Assembly (NCBI GenBank): GCA_963735115.1
Contig: CAVTJR010000003.1
Span: forward strand, 310,001-374,000
Length of the DNA stretch: 64,000 nucleotides
DNA from: JAKACA01 sp963735115
Lineage (GTDB): Bacteria; Actinomycetota; Acidimicrobiia; Acidimicrobiales; Bog-793
Direction: 5' to 3'
The stretch's first letter is position 1. The number at the start of each line of letters is the position of its first letter. Shown here piece after piece: positions 18,235 to 26,996 of this stretch. The notes under the pieces are model-generated. The model was not told where the DNA came from and ran no database searches. It saw nothing but the letters and a program-made list of their open reading frames with translations. Made by a program: the position numbers and the translations under genes.

Positions 18235-18239
18235 GGCGG
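18227..18239. terminator. Hairpin over the Usp stop codon
   Basis: CCGCC-TGA-GGCGG forms a 5-bp stem whose loop is the stop codon of the stress-protein gene. It lies between convergent genes 17 bp apart. There is no U-tract, so it is a weak terminator candidate. Confidence 0.35.
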
Positions 18240-18251
18240 TCCACGGGTCTG

Positions 18252-19760
18252 TCAGGGTGAGGAGCCGGAAGCGAGCTTGAGAGCTTCGGTCGCCTTCTGG
18301 ACGGCGTTGACCGAACAGACGGCGACCGGCTGCTCGGCCGTCACCGAGCAGATGGCGGCGGTGAGGTAATTCGCCGTCCCGACGATGTCGAGCGTTGCGG
18401 GTGCCGAAGCGTCGTCGAGACGAGCGGCCACCTCCGCCTGATCGAGCCCGGCGAGCACGCTCGGGTTGTAGCTCGCCGAGACGACGAAGACCCTGTTGCC
18501 GATGTCGAGGAAGGGGAACTGGAGGGGCGCGCCGAAGATGCCGTCGTACTTGCTCCAGAGCCCTGACTCGAGCGGCGTCGTCGACTGCAGGTCGCTGCGC
18601 GTGCCAAGCCCGCTCGTGTCGTTGCCCTCACGTTCGACCGGCAGGAAGGTGACGTAGCGACTCGTGTAGGTCGAACCGTAGAAGGAGAACGTCGGCGTCG
18701 ACGGATCCGAGTCCCAGGGCGACGACGTTGTCTCCTTCAGGCCCGCGAAGGACCCGAAGCGATCGAGGGCCATGACGACCGCCCATCTTTCGGCAGCACA
18801 GAGGGGGCAGAACTCTGCGCCGATGTAGACGGCTGCCGGCCGTCCGTCGATCCGGAGGGGCGACTGGCCGCCGAGGACGGCGGGCGGCGTGACCGTTGAC
18901 GGCAACCCGACGGCGTTCTCCTCGGCCCCTCCCACCCCCTTCACCGCCCGCAGAACCGTGGCGGACGCCGCCGTGCGCACGGGGGCATGCTTCTTCGGTT
19001 GGAGGTCGTGCACGATCGTCGCCATAAGAGTCGCTCCGCCCAGCACGACGACAGCGAGGACGGCGGTGCCGAGAGGCGTGGAGAAGAACCGTCGCTTGCT
19101 CGACGTCGTCCCGGAGGGCCGCCGACCCGACGTCGCCGGCTCCTTGACTGAGCGCCGCCCCGACGTCGCCGGCTCCTTGACCGCGCGCCGCCCCGGGGTC
19201 GCCGGTTCCTTGACGGGGCGCCGCCCCGACGTCGCCGGTTCCTTGACCGGGCGCCGCCCCGGGGTTGTCGTCGCGGGACCCTGCTTGTCGACGACGCGAA
19301 CATCGACCTCGGGAGGGAGCCGACGGCGGAGGGACGAGGCGGGGTTTCCTTCGACGAGTGTCCGGAGGCGGCTCGAGTCGGTCGGCTCGAGCACGACGTG
19401 GCGCACCGAGCACCTGATGGCGGCGCGAAAGAACGTCTTGGCGGGGTCGCGCGTGGCGACGACCTCGCCCTTGGCCTTGCCGCCCGACAGCTCGATCTGT
19501 TTGATGGCGGCCGCAACGATCTCCCGCTGCGCCTCCTGCTCCTGCTTGCTCGGGAGCAGACCGGGGTGTTGCAGGCCCATGGCCGTGCCGTAGATCTTGG
19601 CCGTCGAGAGGACGCGGATGGGTGCGCCCTTTGCCACCGAGATGGCCACCTCGACCGTCTCGGTGCTGAACGGCAGACCTGCGGAGGCGAGCAGCACCGC
19701 GGAGCGGTCAGCGGCTCGTGGGGCAACCGGGGTCCGCGCCCCCAATCGCGGCGGGCTCAT
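18252..19760 (-). CDS. Usp-like domain / tandem-repeat linker / membrane anchor / DUF929-like thioredoxin-fold fusion
   Basis: This 502-aa protein has four parts. Residues about 20-165 resemble a universal stress domain (SAVLLASAGLPFSTETVEVAISVAKGAPIRVL). Residues about 165-215 are five copies of an 11-residue, basic, Pro-rich unit (SGRRPVKEPAT). One hydrophobic segment (LGTAVLAVVVLGGATLMATIV, about 230-250) should anchor it. The C-terminal 240 residues resemble the DUF929 family, with YIGAEFCPLCAAERWAVVMALDRFGSF giving a thioredoxin-like CPLC motif. The layout predicts a cytoplasmic Usp domain and an extracytoplasmic redox-type domain. Two more Cys (AAICSV, AVCSV) may pair near the end. I know of no described role for this architecture. 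Confidence 0.75.
   Translation of the reverse strand: MSPPRLGARTPVAPRAADRSAVLLASAGLPFSTETVEVAISVAKGAPIRVLSTAKIYGTAMGLQHPGLLPSKQEQEAQREIVAAAIKQIELSGGKAKGEVVATRDPAKTFFRAAIRCSVRHVVLEPTDSSRLRTLVEGNPASSLRRRLPPEVDVRVVDKQGPATTTPGRRPVKEPATSGRRPVKEPATPGRRAVKEPATSGRRSVKEPATSGRRPSGTTSSKRRFFSTPLGTAVLAVVVLGGATLMATIVHDLQPKKHAPVRTAASATVLRAVKGVGGAEENAVGLPSTVTPPAVLGGQSPLRIDGRPAAVYIGAEFCPLCAAERWAVVMALDRFGSFAGLKETTSSPWDSDPSTPTFSFYGSTYTSRYVTFLPVEREGNDTSGLGTRSDLQSTTPLESGLWSKYDGIFGAPLQFPFLDIGNRVFVVSASYNPSVLAGLDQAEVAARLDDASAPATLDIVGTANYLTAAICSVTAEQPVAVCSVNAVQKATEALKLASGSSP
19129..19260 (-). repeat. Four tandem 33-bp repeats inside the Usp/DUF929 fusion gene
   Basis: Four consecutive 33-bp units (starting 19129, 19162, 19195 and 19228) with partial copies at both ends encode the repeated GRRPVKEPAT linker. 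Unit variation is limited to a few bases (Pro/Ala/Ser at one residue), consistent with recent slippage. In-frame unit gain or loss would change linker length without breaking the protein. Confidence 0.9.
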
Positions 19761-19824
19761 GCGACCGCCTTCGGCGGTGATGGGCGTCGAATTGTGGTGA
19801 TGTCGCGGACCCTACCGGTGTTTC

Positions 19825-21381
19825 TCAGTCCCCGGCCGACACTGCCGGTCCCGAGTCCGCCGCGAGCGTCGGCGGCCCGCGGCGCGCATCGACCCGGTCT
19901 CGGTACTTGCGCCACCACCACAGCGGGAACCAAGCGAGCACTACCGCCCAGCCGATGAAGAATTGCGGCAGTTCGTTGCCCGACCCGACCGCACAGCCGT
20001 GCAGGGAGCAGAGCGGGATGCCGTAGGCCCAGGTGAAGAAGTAGAAGGCGGCCACGAAGAGGGCGACGTATTTCATGAACTCGGGCAGTCGGTATGGCCG
20101 CTTGAGGTTGGGGCGCCAGCGGCGGAGGAAGTAGTAGCCGATGAGCACCGGCACGAAGGACCCGACGTAGCCGACGTTGCTGAAGATGTAGATGACCGCC
20201 GGGGCGCCGAAGGTGATGAGGATGATGTTCAGGAGCACGTTCAGGCCCATCGAGAAGTCGGGCACGTTGTGGCGGTTCCTGTGCGTGAAGATCTTCGGGA
20301 GGTCACCGTCCATGGCGGCTTGGTAGAGCGAGCGGGCCGGCCCCATGATGGCGTTCAGGCTGGACAGCAACAGGGCGATGACGAGCACGACGTCGACGAC
20401 GTCCTGCAGGGCGGTCACGTGGATGACGTGCAGCATGAAGCCGCCGAAGAGGGCGCCCGGATTTGCCGCCGTCTGCTGGATGGCCGAGAGCCCGAGGACG
20501 CCGAAGAACACGAGTGGGATGACGGTGTAGATGAAGACGCCGTAGCCGCCCTCGAGCGCCATGGCGATGGGAGCGTCACGCGAGGGGTTCTTGCACTCCC
20601 CGAGGTAGCAGGCGGCCGCCTCCATGGCGATGACGTTCCACGTGAGCAGGGCGGCGTACTCGATGAAGAGCTCCCAGGTGTGTGTCGAGAAGAAAGCAGC
20701 GGCCGGGTGCCCAGGGTTCGGGGAGGTCAGCGGCCAGATGTTCGACCCGTGGAAGACCGCAGGGTGGAAGATCGGCGAGATCGCCAGGAACGTGAGCGGG
20801 ATCATCGAGGCGAGGCCGAGAACAGTGGCGAACACCGTCCCGAGGCGGATGCCGAGGTAGGACGGGATGAAGAGGAAGAGGCAGACGATCGTGCCGATGA
20901 CGAGGCTGAACACGGGGATCGGGACCGCCCCGGCCATGAACTTGATCGTGTGGCTGATATTGACGTTGAAGAGCGTGGCGAGGATGCCGCCGATGAGGAT
21001 GTTGTTGACGGCCATGACGGGCCACCAGCCGAGCCAGTACATCCACGACGTCACCCCGTTGATGATGGGGGAGCTCCGCGGGAAGCGGTCCTTGAAGGCG
21101 AAGTAGGCGTAGGAGGGGCAGCCGCCGGTGCGGTCCGGCAGCATCGTCGCCATCTCGGCGACGCACAAACAGAGGATGGCGCCCGTGACGGTGACGAAGA
21201 AGAACTCCGGGATGGCCGCCGAACCGGCGCCTGCGAGCACCGGCCCGGTGACACCGGTGACGAGGATCGTGCCGGCGAGCCCGACGACGAAAGCGCCCCA
21301 CCAGTTCGTGCCTTTCGTGAGGTCCCCGCCCTGGTATGCCTCAACCTCGGTGTCTGACAGTGGAACACTGATGTCGGACAA
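19825..21381 (-). CDS. APC-superfamily amino acid/amine permease
   Basis: This 518-aa membrane protein has about 12 hydrophobic segments. The first helix (WWGAFVVGLAGTILVTGVTGPVLAGAG) carries the glycine-rich break typical of the amino acid-polyamine-organocation fold. The TTG start at 21381 is supported by GAGAGGAGAGGACG directly upstream. It lies 62 bp downstream of the first glutamine-synthetase-like gene in the same direction and probably imports the substrate or exports a product of that pathway. A second APC permease at 41034 is a distant paralogue. Confidence 0.87.
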   Translation of the reverse strand: MSDISVPLSDTEVEAYQGGDLTKGTNWWGAFVVGLAGTILVTGVTGPVLAGAGSAAIPEFFFVTVTGAILCLCVAEMATMLPDRTGGCPSYAYFAFKDRFPRSSPIINGVTSWMYWLGWWPVMAVNNILIGGILATLFNVNISHTIKFMAGAVPIPVFSLVIGTIVCLFLFIPSYLGIRLGTVFATVLGLASMIPLTFLAISPIFHPAVFHGSNIWPLTSPNPGHPAAAFFSTHTWELFIEYAALLTWNVIAMEAAACYLGECKNPSRDAPIAMALEGGYGVFIYTVIPLVFFGVLGLSAIQQTAANPGALFGGFMLHVIHVTALQDVVDVVLVIALLLSSLNAIMGPARSLYQAAMDGDLPKIFTHRNRHNVPDFSMGLNVLLNIILITFGAPAVIYIFSNVGYVGSFVPVLIGYYFLRRWRPNLKRPYRLPEFMKYVALFVAAFYFFTWAYGIPLCSLHGCAVGSGNELPQFFIGWAVVLAWFPLWWWRKYRDRVDARRGPPTLAADSGPAVSAGD

Positions 21382-21443
21382 CGTCCTCTCCTCTCAGGGT
21401 CTGGCGCCAAGGCCTCGGATCTCGGGGCCGCTCATTCGAATTC

Positions 21444-22802
21444 CTAGAAGAGCGTCAGGTAACGCTCGACCTCCCACTCGCTCACCTGGGAGTGCCAGGC
21501 CTGAAACTCCTGGCGCTTCACTTTGGCGAAATAGTCGATGTAATCGCCATCGGGCGTCTTGCCGAGCACCGAGCGCAGCACGTCGTCGTTCACGAGCTCG
21601 TCGACGGCGTGCAGCAACGTGGGTGGCATCGTCGTGATGCCACGGGCGGCGACCTCCTCCGCCGACAGCGTGTACAAGTTGTCGCTGTTCGGCTCGCCCG
21701 GGTCGAGAGCCCGGTCGATCCCGTCGAGCCCGGCGGCCAGCTGAACGGCCATGGCGAGGTACGGGTTGGCGGCGCCGTCACAGGCACGGTTCTCCACGCG
21801 GCCGCCCTCGGGCACGCGCAACATCTGCGTGCGGTTGTTGCCTCCATAGGAGGCATAGGCAGGAGCCCAGGTCGCGCCAGAGGTCGGGGCGCCCACGCCC
21901 ATGCGCTTGTAGGAGTTCACGATCGGGCACGTCACCGCCACGAGCGCCCTCGCATGCTCGATGAGGCCGCCGATGAAGTGGTAGGCCATCGACGAGAGCC
22001 CGAGGCCGCGGGCGTCGGCCGGGTCGGCGAACAGCTCGGCGCCGGTCGCCTTGTCCCACAGGCTCGAGTGCAGGTGGAGACCGTTGCCGGTGAGGTTGCC
22101 GAAGGGCTTGGGCATGAACGTCGCCGCCAGGCCGGCGTTGTGGGCGACGGTGTGCACCATGTAGCGGAAGAAGATGAGACGGTCGGCGCTCGTGAGGGCG
22201 TCGGCGTAGCGGAAGTTCTGCTCGAACTGTCCGTTGGCGTCCTCATGGTCGTTGGCGTAGTTCGCCCAGCCGAGGCGGTTCATGTAGCGAGAGACCGTCG
22301 TGAGGTGCTCGTACATGCGGCTGAGCCCCTTGGCGTCGTAACAGGGCGCCTCTCCCCGGTCGAGCGGGTCGGCCACCTCGATGCCGCCTGAGTCCAGGCG
22401 GCGGACGAGGAAGTACTCCGCTTCGCAGCCGACGTTGTAGGCAAGGCCGCGTGCCTCGGCGCGCTCGACGGCGTTCTTCAAGATGACCCGAGGCGAGTAC
22501 GGCCACGGCTCGCCCTCCACGTGGATGTCGCACTGCAGCACGGCCAGGCCCGGCTGCCAGGGCACGAGGGTGTAGGACGCAGGGTCGGGGACGGCGATCA
22601 TGTCCGGGTCGGCCGGCGTCTGTCCCATCGGGCCGGCAGCGAAACCGGCAAAACCGGCGCCTCCGCCTAGCAACACGTCGAGCGCCTCGATCGGCACCAT
22701 CTTGGCGCACGGTTTGCCGTGCATGTCGACGAACATGGCGAAGATGAACTCGACGCCGTCGGCTTCGGCCCGCGCCCGCAGGGCGGCCTCTGTGTCCTGC
22801 AT
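21444..22802 (-). CDS. Glutamine synthetase family ligase 1 (candidate gamma-glutamylmethylamide synthetase)
   Basis: This 452-aa member of the GS family joins glutamate and an amine using ATP. It shows the beta-Grasp start (FIFAMFVDMHGKPCAKMVP), the metal and glutamate region GCEAEYFLV, YANDHEDANGQFEQNFRYAD, FMPKPFGNLTGNGLHLHSSLW, NSYKRMG and the arginine loop GGNNRTQMLRVP. The ATG at 22802 has GGGGGAAG upstream and removes an unlike extension. Length and context (mgsABC genes in the same run) suggest the methylamine-specific GMAS type rather than housekeeping glutamine synthetase, but the substrate is inferred. The 261-bp upstream gap holds a promoter and two dyads. Confidence 0.82.
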   Translation of the reverse strand: MQDTEAALRARAEADGVEFIFAMFVDMHGKPCAKMVPIEALDVLLGGGAGFAGFAAGPMGQTPADPDMIAVPDPASYTLVPWQPGLAVLQCDIHVEGEPWPYSPRVILKNAVERAEARGLAYNVGCEAEYFLVRRLDSGGIEVADPLDRGEAPCYDAKGLSRMYEHLTTVSRYMNRLGWANYANDHEDANGQFEQNFRYADALTSADRLIFFRYMVHTVAHNAGLAATFMPKPFGNLTGNGLHLHSSLWDKATGAELFADPADARGLGLSSMAYHFIGGLIEHARALVAVTCPIVNSYKRMGVGAPTSGATWAPAYASYGGNNRTQMLRVPEGGRVENRACDGAANPYLAMAVQLAAGLDGIDRALDPGEPNSDNLYTLSAEEVAARGITTMPPTLLHAVDELVNDDVLRSVLGKTPDGDYIDYFAKVKRQEFQAWHSQVSEWEVERYLTLF

Positions 22803-22863
22803 CTTCCCCCGTTTCACAGCGTTCAACTCACGAACAGCTCGCAACTCCACCCGGCCCGACCAT

Positions 22864-22875
22864 CTCGATATCGAG
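22864..22875. promoter_or_regulatory. 12-bp perfect palindrome CTCGATATCGAG in the leader of ligase 1
   Basis: CTCGATATCGAG is fully self-complementary and lies 62 bp upstream of the ATG at 22802, inside the predicted untranslated leader. It could be an operator. No second copy was noticed. Confidence 0.35.
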
Positions 22876-22959
22876 TGACGTGGTCGAGAAGGCTGAACGA
22901 CCCCCCAAACGCAATCATTCGCTGCAGAGCGCGGCGTTCGCTGCCCACAGCGATCTTTC

Positions 22960-23003
22960 CCCTGGTTCAACTTTATTTACCAGGGAGGTGCGGGCTTCGT
23001 CAA
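22960..23003 (-). promoter_or_regulatory. Predicted promoter of ligase 1 with overlapping dyad
   Basis: The minus strand reads TTGACG (22998-23003), an 18-nt spacer and TAAATA (22974-22979). An inverted repeat CCCTGGT-N12-ACCAGGG (22960-22985) is centred over the -10, which suggests repression by occlusion. This means ligase 1 can be transcribed apart from the upstream molybdoenzyme gene. Confidence 0.5.
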
Positions 23004-23063
23004 ACGGCAAGGGTCTAACTGCCGCCCTAGGCGGCCCGCACCCGTCGCCGTCGGCTCGCCGAA

Positions 23064-25130
23064 TCACGACCCGGCGGCGGGCGCCGGCGCCGTCGGAAGG
23101 GCGTCTGCCGGCTCCACCGTCACCTCGATGCCGTGCACGGCCGAGCTCTCGGCCATGTCGGACTTGTGCCCCGGGTTCAAGACGTTGACGTTGCTGCCGC
23201 TCTGTTCGAGCTTGGGCCAGTGGCCCTTGTAGACGAGAGCCACCGAGATGGGCACGTCGGCGTTCGTCGAGACGGGAGCGAGCAGCTCGCCGGTTTCGGA
23301 GCGCAGGAGGGCGACGTCGCCGTCGCGAAGGCCCCGAGCGGCTGCATCGCTCGGGTTGAGCATGACCGCCTGGGCACCGGCGTGGGACCTGGCGACGGGG
23401 TCGTTTCCGTAGCTGTCGTTGAGCGTCCAGCTCGAGGCCGGCGACAAGAGGCGTAGGCGACCGGCGCTCGGCGGCGCGTCCGCCTGCGCGAGCGGAATGC
23501 GGGAGAAGCCGTCCGCTTCGGCTCGCTCGGAGGCGATCTCGATACGGCCGCTCGGGGTCGGGTAGCGGCCGTCGGCGAACTGCAGTCGCGGCTGAGGCTC
23601 CGGCCAGAGCGTTCCGCCTCGTGCCAGCTCTTCGAAGGTGATCCCGATGCCGGCGTCGCTGAGGAGACGGGCGAGCACGTCCTCGTCGCTCTCGAAGAGT
23701 TCGGGCTCCTCGTATCCCATCGCCCGCGCCAGCCGGCGGAAGATCTCGGAGTTCGGGAGCGCCTCGCCGGGAGGTTCGAGCGCTTTCACCTGGGCCCCGA
23801 GGCTGTGGTGGAAGTAGGAGACGACGAGATCGTCGTGCTCGAGGAAGCTGGAGGCGGGAAGGACGATGTCGGCGAGGTCGGCCGTGTCGGTTTGGAAGAG
23901 GTCGACGACGACGGTGAAGAGGCTCTCGCGCTGCATCGCCGCCTTCAGCCGGCGCTGCTCGGGGTTGGAGGCGGCGATGTTGATGTTCCAGCAGAAGAGC
24001 GCCCGGAACCTGTCCGCCTCCTCGAGGGCGCTCGCCAGGTCCATCTGGCTGATGGGCGCCGGCGGTGCCGCCGCCAGCGTGCTCCCGAGGAGATAGTCGC
24101 TGTCGAGGCTGCGCGTCTCGATGCCGTTCAGGTAGAGGAAACCGCCGCCGGGCCGCCCGAGGCTGCCCGTGACGGCGGGCAGCATGGCGACGGAGCGAAC
24201 GACATTGCCACCGGTGGGCTGCCGTTGCAGCCCCTGGCCGATCCACAGCAGCGACGGGCCCGCCCCGTAGAGATGAGCGGCCTGCTCGACGAGGCCGGCC
24301 GGCACGCCGGTGACGGCCGTCGCCCGGTCGGGCTCGCACCGTGCGATCTCGCTCTCGAGCTCGTCGAAGCCGACGCTGTGTGCCGCCAGGAACTCCCGGT
24401 CGATGAGGCCGTCCCGGCAGAGCACGTGCAGGAGGGCGAAGGCAAGGACGGCGTCTGTCCCCGGTCGCAGCTGGAGGTGGAGATCGGCCTGCTTGGCGGT
24501 GGCGGTTCGGAGCGGGTCGACCACCACGACCGGGCAGGCCGCCTCCGCCAACCAGTACTCGTGCTGGTGGGGGGCAGAGGCTGACGGGTTGGCTCCCCAG
24601 ACGAGGATGCAGGCGGAGTCTGCCGCCGTCCGCGGGTCGAACCCGTCGAGCGAGGTGCCGTACACATACTCGAGGGCGACGTGACCGGCCTTGTTGCACA
24701 CGGTGTCCGGATCGACCTCGGTGGCGCCCAGGCGGTTGAAGAACCGCATCGGGAAGTGGTAGCCGATCATGGCGAACGTGCCGGTGTAGTGGGTGTTCAA
24801 CACCGCCGCGCCGCCCGATTCGGCCACGATCGCCTGCAGGCGCTCGGTGATCTCACCGATCGCCGCCTCCCAGGAGATGGCCTCGAATCGACCCTGACCC
24901 TTTGCTCCGCGGCGGCGCAGCGGCCGAGCGAGGCGGGCGTCAGGGTCGAGCAGGACGCCGTTGTAGGCCGCCGAGCACTTACGGCAGAGCTTGCCGCGGC
25001 TGACCGGATTCGCTTTGTCCCCGCGCACGATCGCTCGGCGGCCGGGGCGCGGCAACACGACGACACCGCAGGCGTCGTAGCAGTCCCGCGGGCAGGTGGT
25101 CCGGATCTCTGCGTGCGCTCCGGTGGCCAC
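23064..25130 (-). CDS. Molybdopterin-dependent oxidoreductase (formate dehydrogenase-like, DMSO reductase family)
   Basis: This 688-aa catalytic subunit has an N-terminal 4Fe-4S motif (TTCPRDCYDACG, then GKLCRKC about 35 residues later). The Mo domain includes DTVCNKAGHVALEYVYG, whose Cys is a candidate Mo ligand, and VWGANPSASAPHQ. The C-terminal dinucleotide-binding domain has NDSYGNDPV and LNPGHKSDMAESS. No electron-transfer or maturation partner is adjacent. Formate oxidation would fit the formate made by Fhs, but the substrate is unproven. The start is GTG 25130 or TTG 25133; both lie within 8 nt of the stress-protein stop, so the genes are coupled. Confidence 0.8.
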   Translation of the reverse strand: MATGAHAEIRTTCPRDCYDACGVVVLPRPGRRAIVRGDKANPVSRGKLCRKCSAAYNGVLLDPDARLARPLRRRGAKGQGRFEAISWEAAIGEITERLQAIVAESGGAAVLNTHYTGTFAMIGYHFPMRFFNRLGATEVDPDTVCNKAGHVALEYVYGTSLDGFDPRTAADSACILVWGANPSASAPHQHEYWLAEAACPVVVVDPLRTATAKQADLHLQLRPGTDAVLAFALLHVLCRDGLIDREFLAAHSVGFDELESEIARCEPDRATAVTGVPAGLVEQAAHLYGAGPSLLWIGQGLQRQPTGGNVVRSVAMLPAVTGSLGRPGGGFLYLNGIETRSLDSDYLLGSTLAAAPPAPISQMDLASALEEADRFRALFCWNINIAASNPEQRRLKAAMQRESLFTVVVDLFQTDTADLADIVLPASSFLEHDDLVVSYFHHSLGAQVKALEPPGEALPNSEIFRRLARAMGYEEPELFESDEDVLARLLSDAGIGITFEELARGGTLWPEPQPRLQFADGRYPTPSGRIEIASERAEADGFSRIPLAQADAPPSAGRLRLLSPASSWTLNDSYGNDPVARSHAGAQAVMLNPSDAAARGLRDGDVALLRSETGELLAPVSTNADVPISVALVYKGHWPKLEQSGSNVNVLNPGHKSDMAESSAVHGIEVTVEPADALPTAPAPAAGS

Positions 25131-25135
25131 CAAAA

Positions 25136-25552
25136 TCAGCGGATGACGAGCACCGGGCGGTCCGCCAGGTGCAGCACCTTGTGAGCGGTGCTGCCGATGA
25201 CAAGACTCTCGAGCTCGGAGTGACCGCGAGTGCCCATGACGATGATCCCGACGTCGTGCTCTTTCGCCTGCTCGACGATCTCGCGAGCGGCATGGCCGTA
25301 GAGCGTGTTGAGGACGCTTCCCTCGGCGGAGAGGCCGGCGTCCTTCAGCTCGGCTACGGCCTCATCGACCTGGCCTTGAGCCTCCTTACTCTCTTCCGTG
25401 GCGACGACCCCGGTGCGGCCCATGAGCTCTCGCTCGCGCAGGTGCAGGACGAATACCTCCGCACCGAGCTGTGTGGCGAGCTCCTTGGCAGCTCGGAGCA
25501 CTCGTTCAGATGCCGCGGAGTGGTCGAGCGCCACGAGCAACTTGTCGTTCAT
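25136..25552 (-). CDS. Universal stress protein family protein
   Basis: This 138-aa single Usp domain starts NDKLLVALDHSAASERVL and has an intact ATP-binding motif, GTRGHSELESLVIGST (G-x2-G-x9-G-S). The ATG at 25552 has AGAGGGGG upstream. It is set between mgsC 1 and the molybdoenzyme and probably shares their transcript. It is close in length and layout to the Usp at 38716, which also lies next to a ligase/mgsABC set. Confidence 0.9.
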   Translation of the reverse strand: MNDKLLVALDHSAASERVLRAAKELATQLGAEVFVLHLRERELMGRTGVVATEESKEAQGQVDEAVAELKDAGLSAEGSVLNTLYGHAAREIVEQAKEHDVGIIVMGTRGHSELESLVIGSTAHKVLHLADRPVLVIR

Positions 25553-25622
25553 GAGTCCCCCTCTTTCCGTCAACGTTGAGCTCAGCGCCGGCCGGGTGCC
25601 ACGCTCGAGCCCCCTACGCCGC

Positions 25623-25637
25623 CGGTGACCGTCACCG
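25623..25637. promoter_or_regulatory. 15-bp palindrome over the mgsC 1 stop codon
   Basis: CGGTGAC-C-GTCACCG is perfectly palindromic around one base and contains the stop codon of mgsC 1, about 71 bp upstream of the Usp start. It could be an operator or an RNA hairpin. No U-tract follows. Confidence 0.3.
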
Positions 25638-26996
25638 ACGCGGGCCCCCCGCCCCGGGAATCCAATCGGTTCCCGCGAGCGGAACCTTAGCCATCGCCGC
25701 CGCCTCGATGGTGAGTGCGACGAGGTCGTCCGGTTCGAGATGGTGCACATCGGACTTCCCGCAGGCCCTGGCGAGCGCCGTCAGCTCCATCGTCAGCGCC
25801 TTCAGGTAGTTCGTCATCCATCGGGCACCCTCGTCGGGGTCGAGTCGCTTCTCGAGGGCGGGGTCCTGCGTCGTGATCCCGACGGGGCAGAGGCCCGTTT
25901 CACAGTGGTGGCAGAAGCCGGGAGCGGTCCCGAGGGCGGCGTAGTCGGCCGTGGCGTCGATGTCGTCACCGTCGAGGTGGTAGGTGCTCCTGTTGCAGCC
26001 GAGGGCGAGGAGGGAGGCCACTCCGATGGACACGGCCGTCGCCCCGAGCGCTAGGGCCTTTGCGACGTCGGCCCCCGAGCGGATGCCGCCCGAGACCACC
26101 AGCTGCACCTCCTCGTGCTTGCCGACCTCCCGCAGCGCTTCGGCCGCGAGGCGGACGGCCGCCAGCGTCGGGATGCCGGTGTGCTCGATGAAGACGGTCT
26201 GGGTCGCCCCGGTGCCACCTTGCATCCCGTCGACAACGACGACGTCGGCCCCGGCCGCCACGGCCAGCTTCACGTCGTGGGAGACACGGGTGGCGCCGAG
26301 CTTCACGAAGACGGGCTTCTCCCAGTCCGTCGCTTCGCGCAACTCCTCGATCTTGATGCGCAGGTCGTCCGGACCGGTCCAGTCGGGATGGCGGGAGGCC
26401 GATCGCTGGTCGATCCCTGCCGGCAGCGTGCGCATCGACGCCACCCGCTCGCTGACCTTCTGTCCGAGAAGCATGCCGCCGCCGCCCGGCTTGGCTCCTT
26501 GACCGATCACGACCTCGATGGCGTCGGCCGCTCGCAGGTCATCGAGGTTGAAGCCGTAGCGCGACGGGAGGCACTGGTAGATGAGGGTCTTCGATGCGCG
26601 GCGCTCCTCCGGTGTCATGCCACCATCGCCTGTGGTGGTGGAGGTGCCGACCGCAGTGGCGGCCCGGCCGAGGGCCTCCTTGGCGTTGGCGGACAGGGAG
26701 CCGAAGCTCATGCCGGCGATCGTGATGGGGATGGCAAGCTCGAGGGGACGGGTGGCGACGCGGCTGCCCAGCACCGTGGCGGTGTCGCACTGCTCCCGGT
26801 AACCCTCGAGCGGGTATCGGGAGAGCGATGCGGTCAAGAAGGTGAGGTCGTCGAAGGTCGGAAGCTGGCGCTTGGCTCCCCAGCCCCGGATCTCGTAGCG
26901 CCCCGTCTCGGCCATCTGGTGGACCTCGGAGATGACGGTCGGCGGGAAGCTGTAGCTCGGGAGCAGGCCATGGGCCGGAATTGCAGGGCCAGGCAT
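25632..26996 (-). CDS. mgsC: FMN-binding glutamate synthase-type subunit, set 1 (N-methylglutamate synthase subunit C-like)
   Basis: This 454-aa protein matches the FMN/iron-sulfur barrel domain of glutamate synthase. It has AGMSFGSLSANAKEALGRAA, GTSTTTGDGGM, the FMN segment VDGMQGGTGATQ and GGIRSGADVAKALALGA. The 3Fe-4S cysteines are CNRS and CHHCETGLCPVGI. As a free subunit with separate amidotransferase and GXGXG partners it matches MgsC/GlxD. N-methylglutamate synthase makes N-methylglutamate from methylamine-derived gamma-glutamylmethylamide. The start overlaps the mgsB stop by one base (TGATG). Confidence 0.85.
   Translation of the reverse strand: MPGPAIPAHGLLPSYSFPPTVISEVHQMAETGRYEIRGWGAKRQLPTFDDLTFLTASLSRYPLEGYREQCDTATVLGSRVATRPLELAIPITIAGMSFGSLSANAKEALGRAATAVGTSTTTGDGGMTPEERRASKTLIYQCLPSRYGFNLDDLRAADAIEVVIGQGAKPGGGGMLLGQKVSERVASMRTLPAGIDQRSASRHPDWTGPDDLRIKIEELREATDWEKPVFVKLGATRVSHDVKLAVAAGADVVVVDGMQGGTGATQTVFIEHTGIPTLAAVRLAAEALREVGKHEEVQLVVSGGIRSGADVAKALALGATAVSIGVASLLALGCNRSTYHLDGDDIDATADYAALGTAPGFCHHCETGLCPVGITTQDPALEKRLDPDEGARWMTNYLKALTMELTALARACGKSDVHHLEPDDLVALTIEAAAMAKVPLAGTDWIPGAGGPRR

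Noticed and set aside
19129..19260. CRISPR array
   Set aside because: The 33-bp repeats are directly adjacent without spacers and are in frame within a gene.
22812..22840. A 7-5-7 site upstream of ligase 1
   Set aside because: GTT and AAC words occur at nearly the right spacing, but neither arm fits GTYYAC/GTRRAC as a pair.
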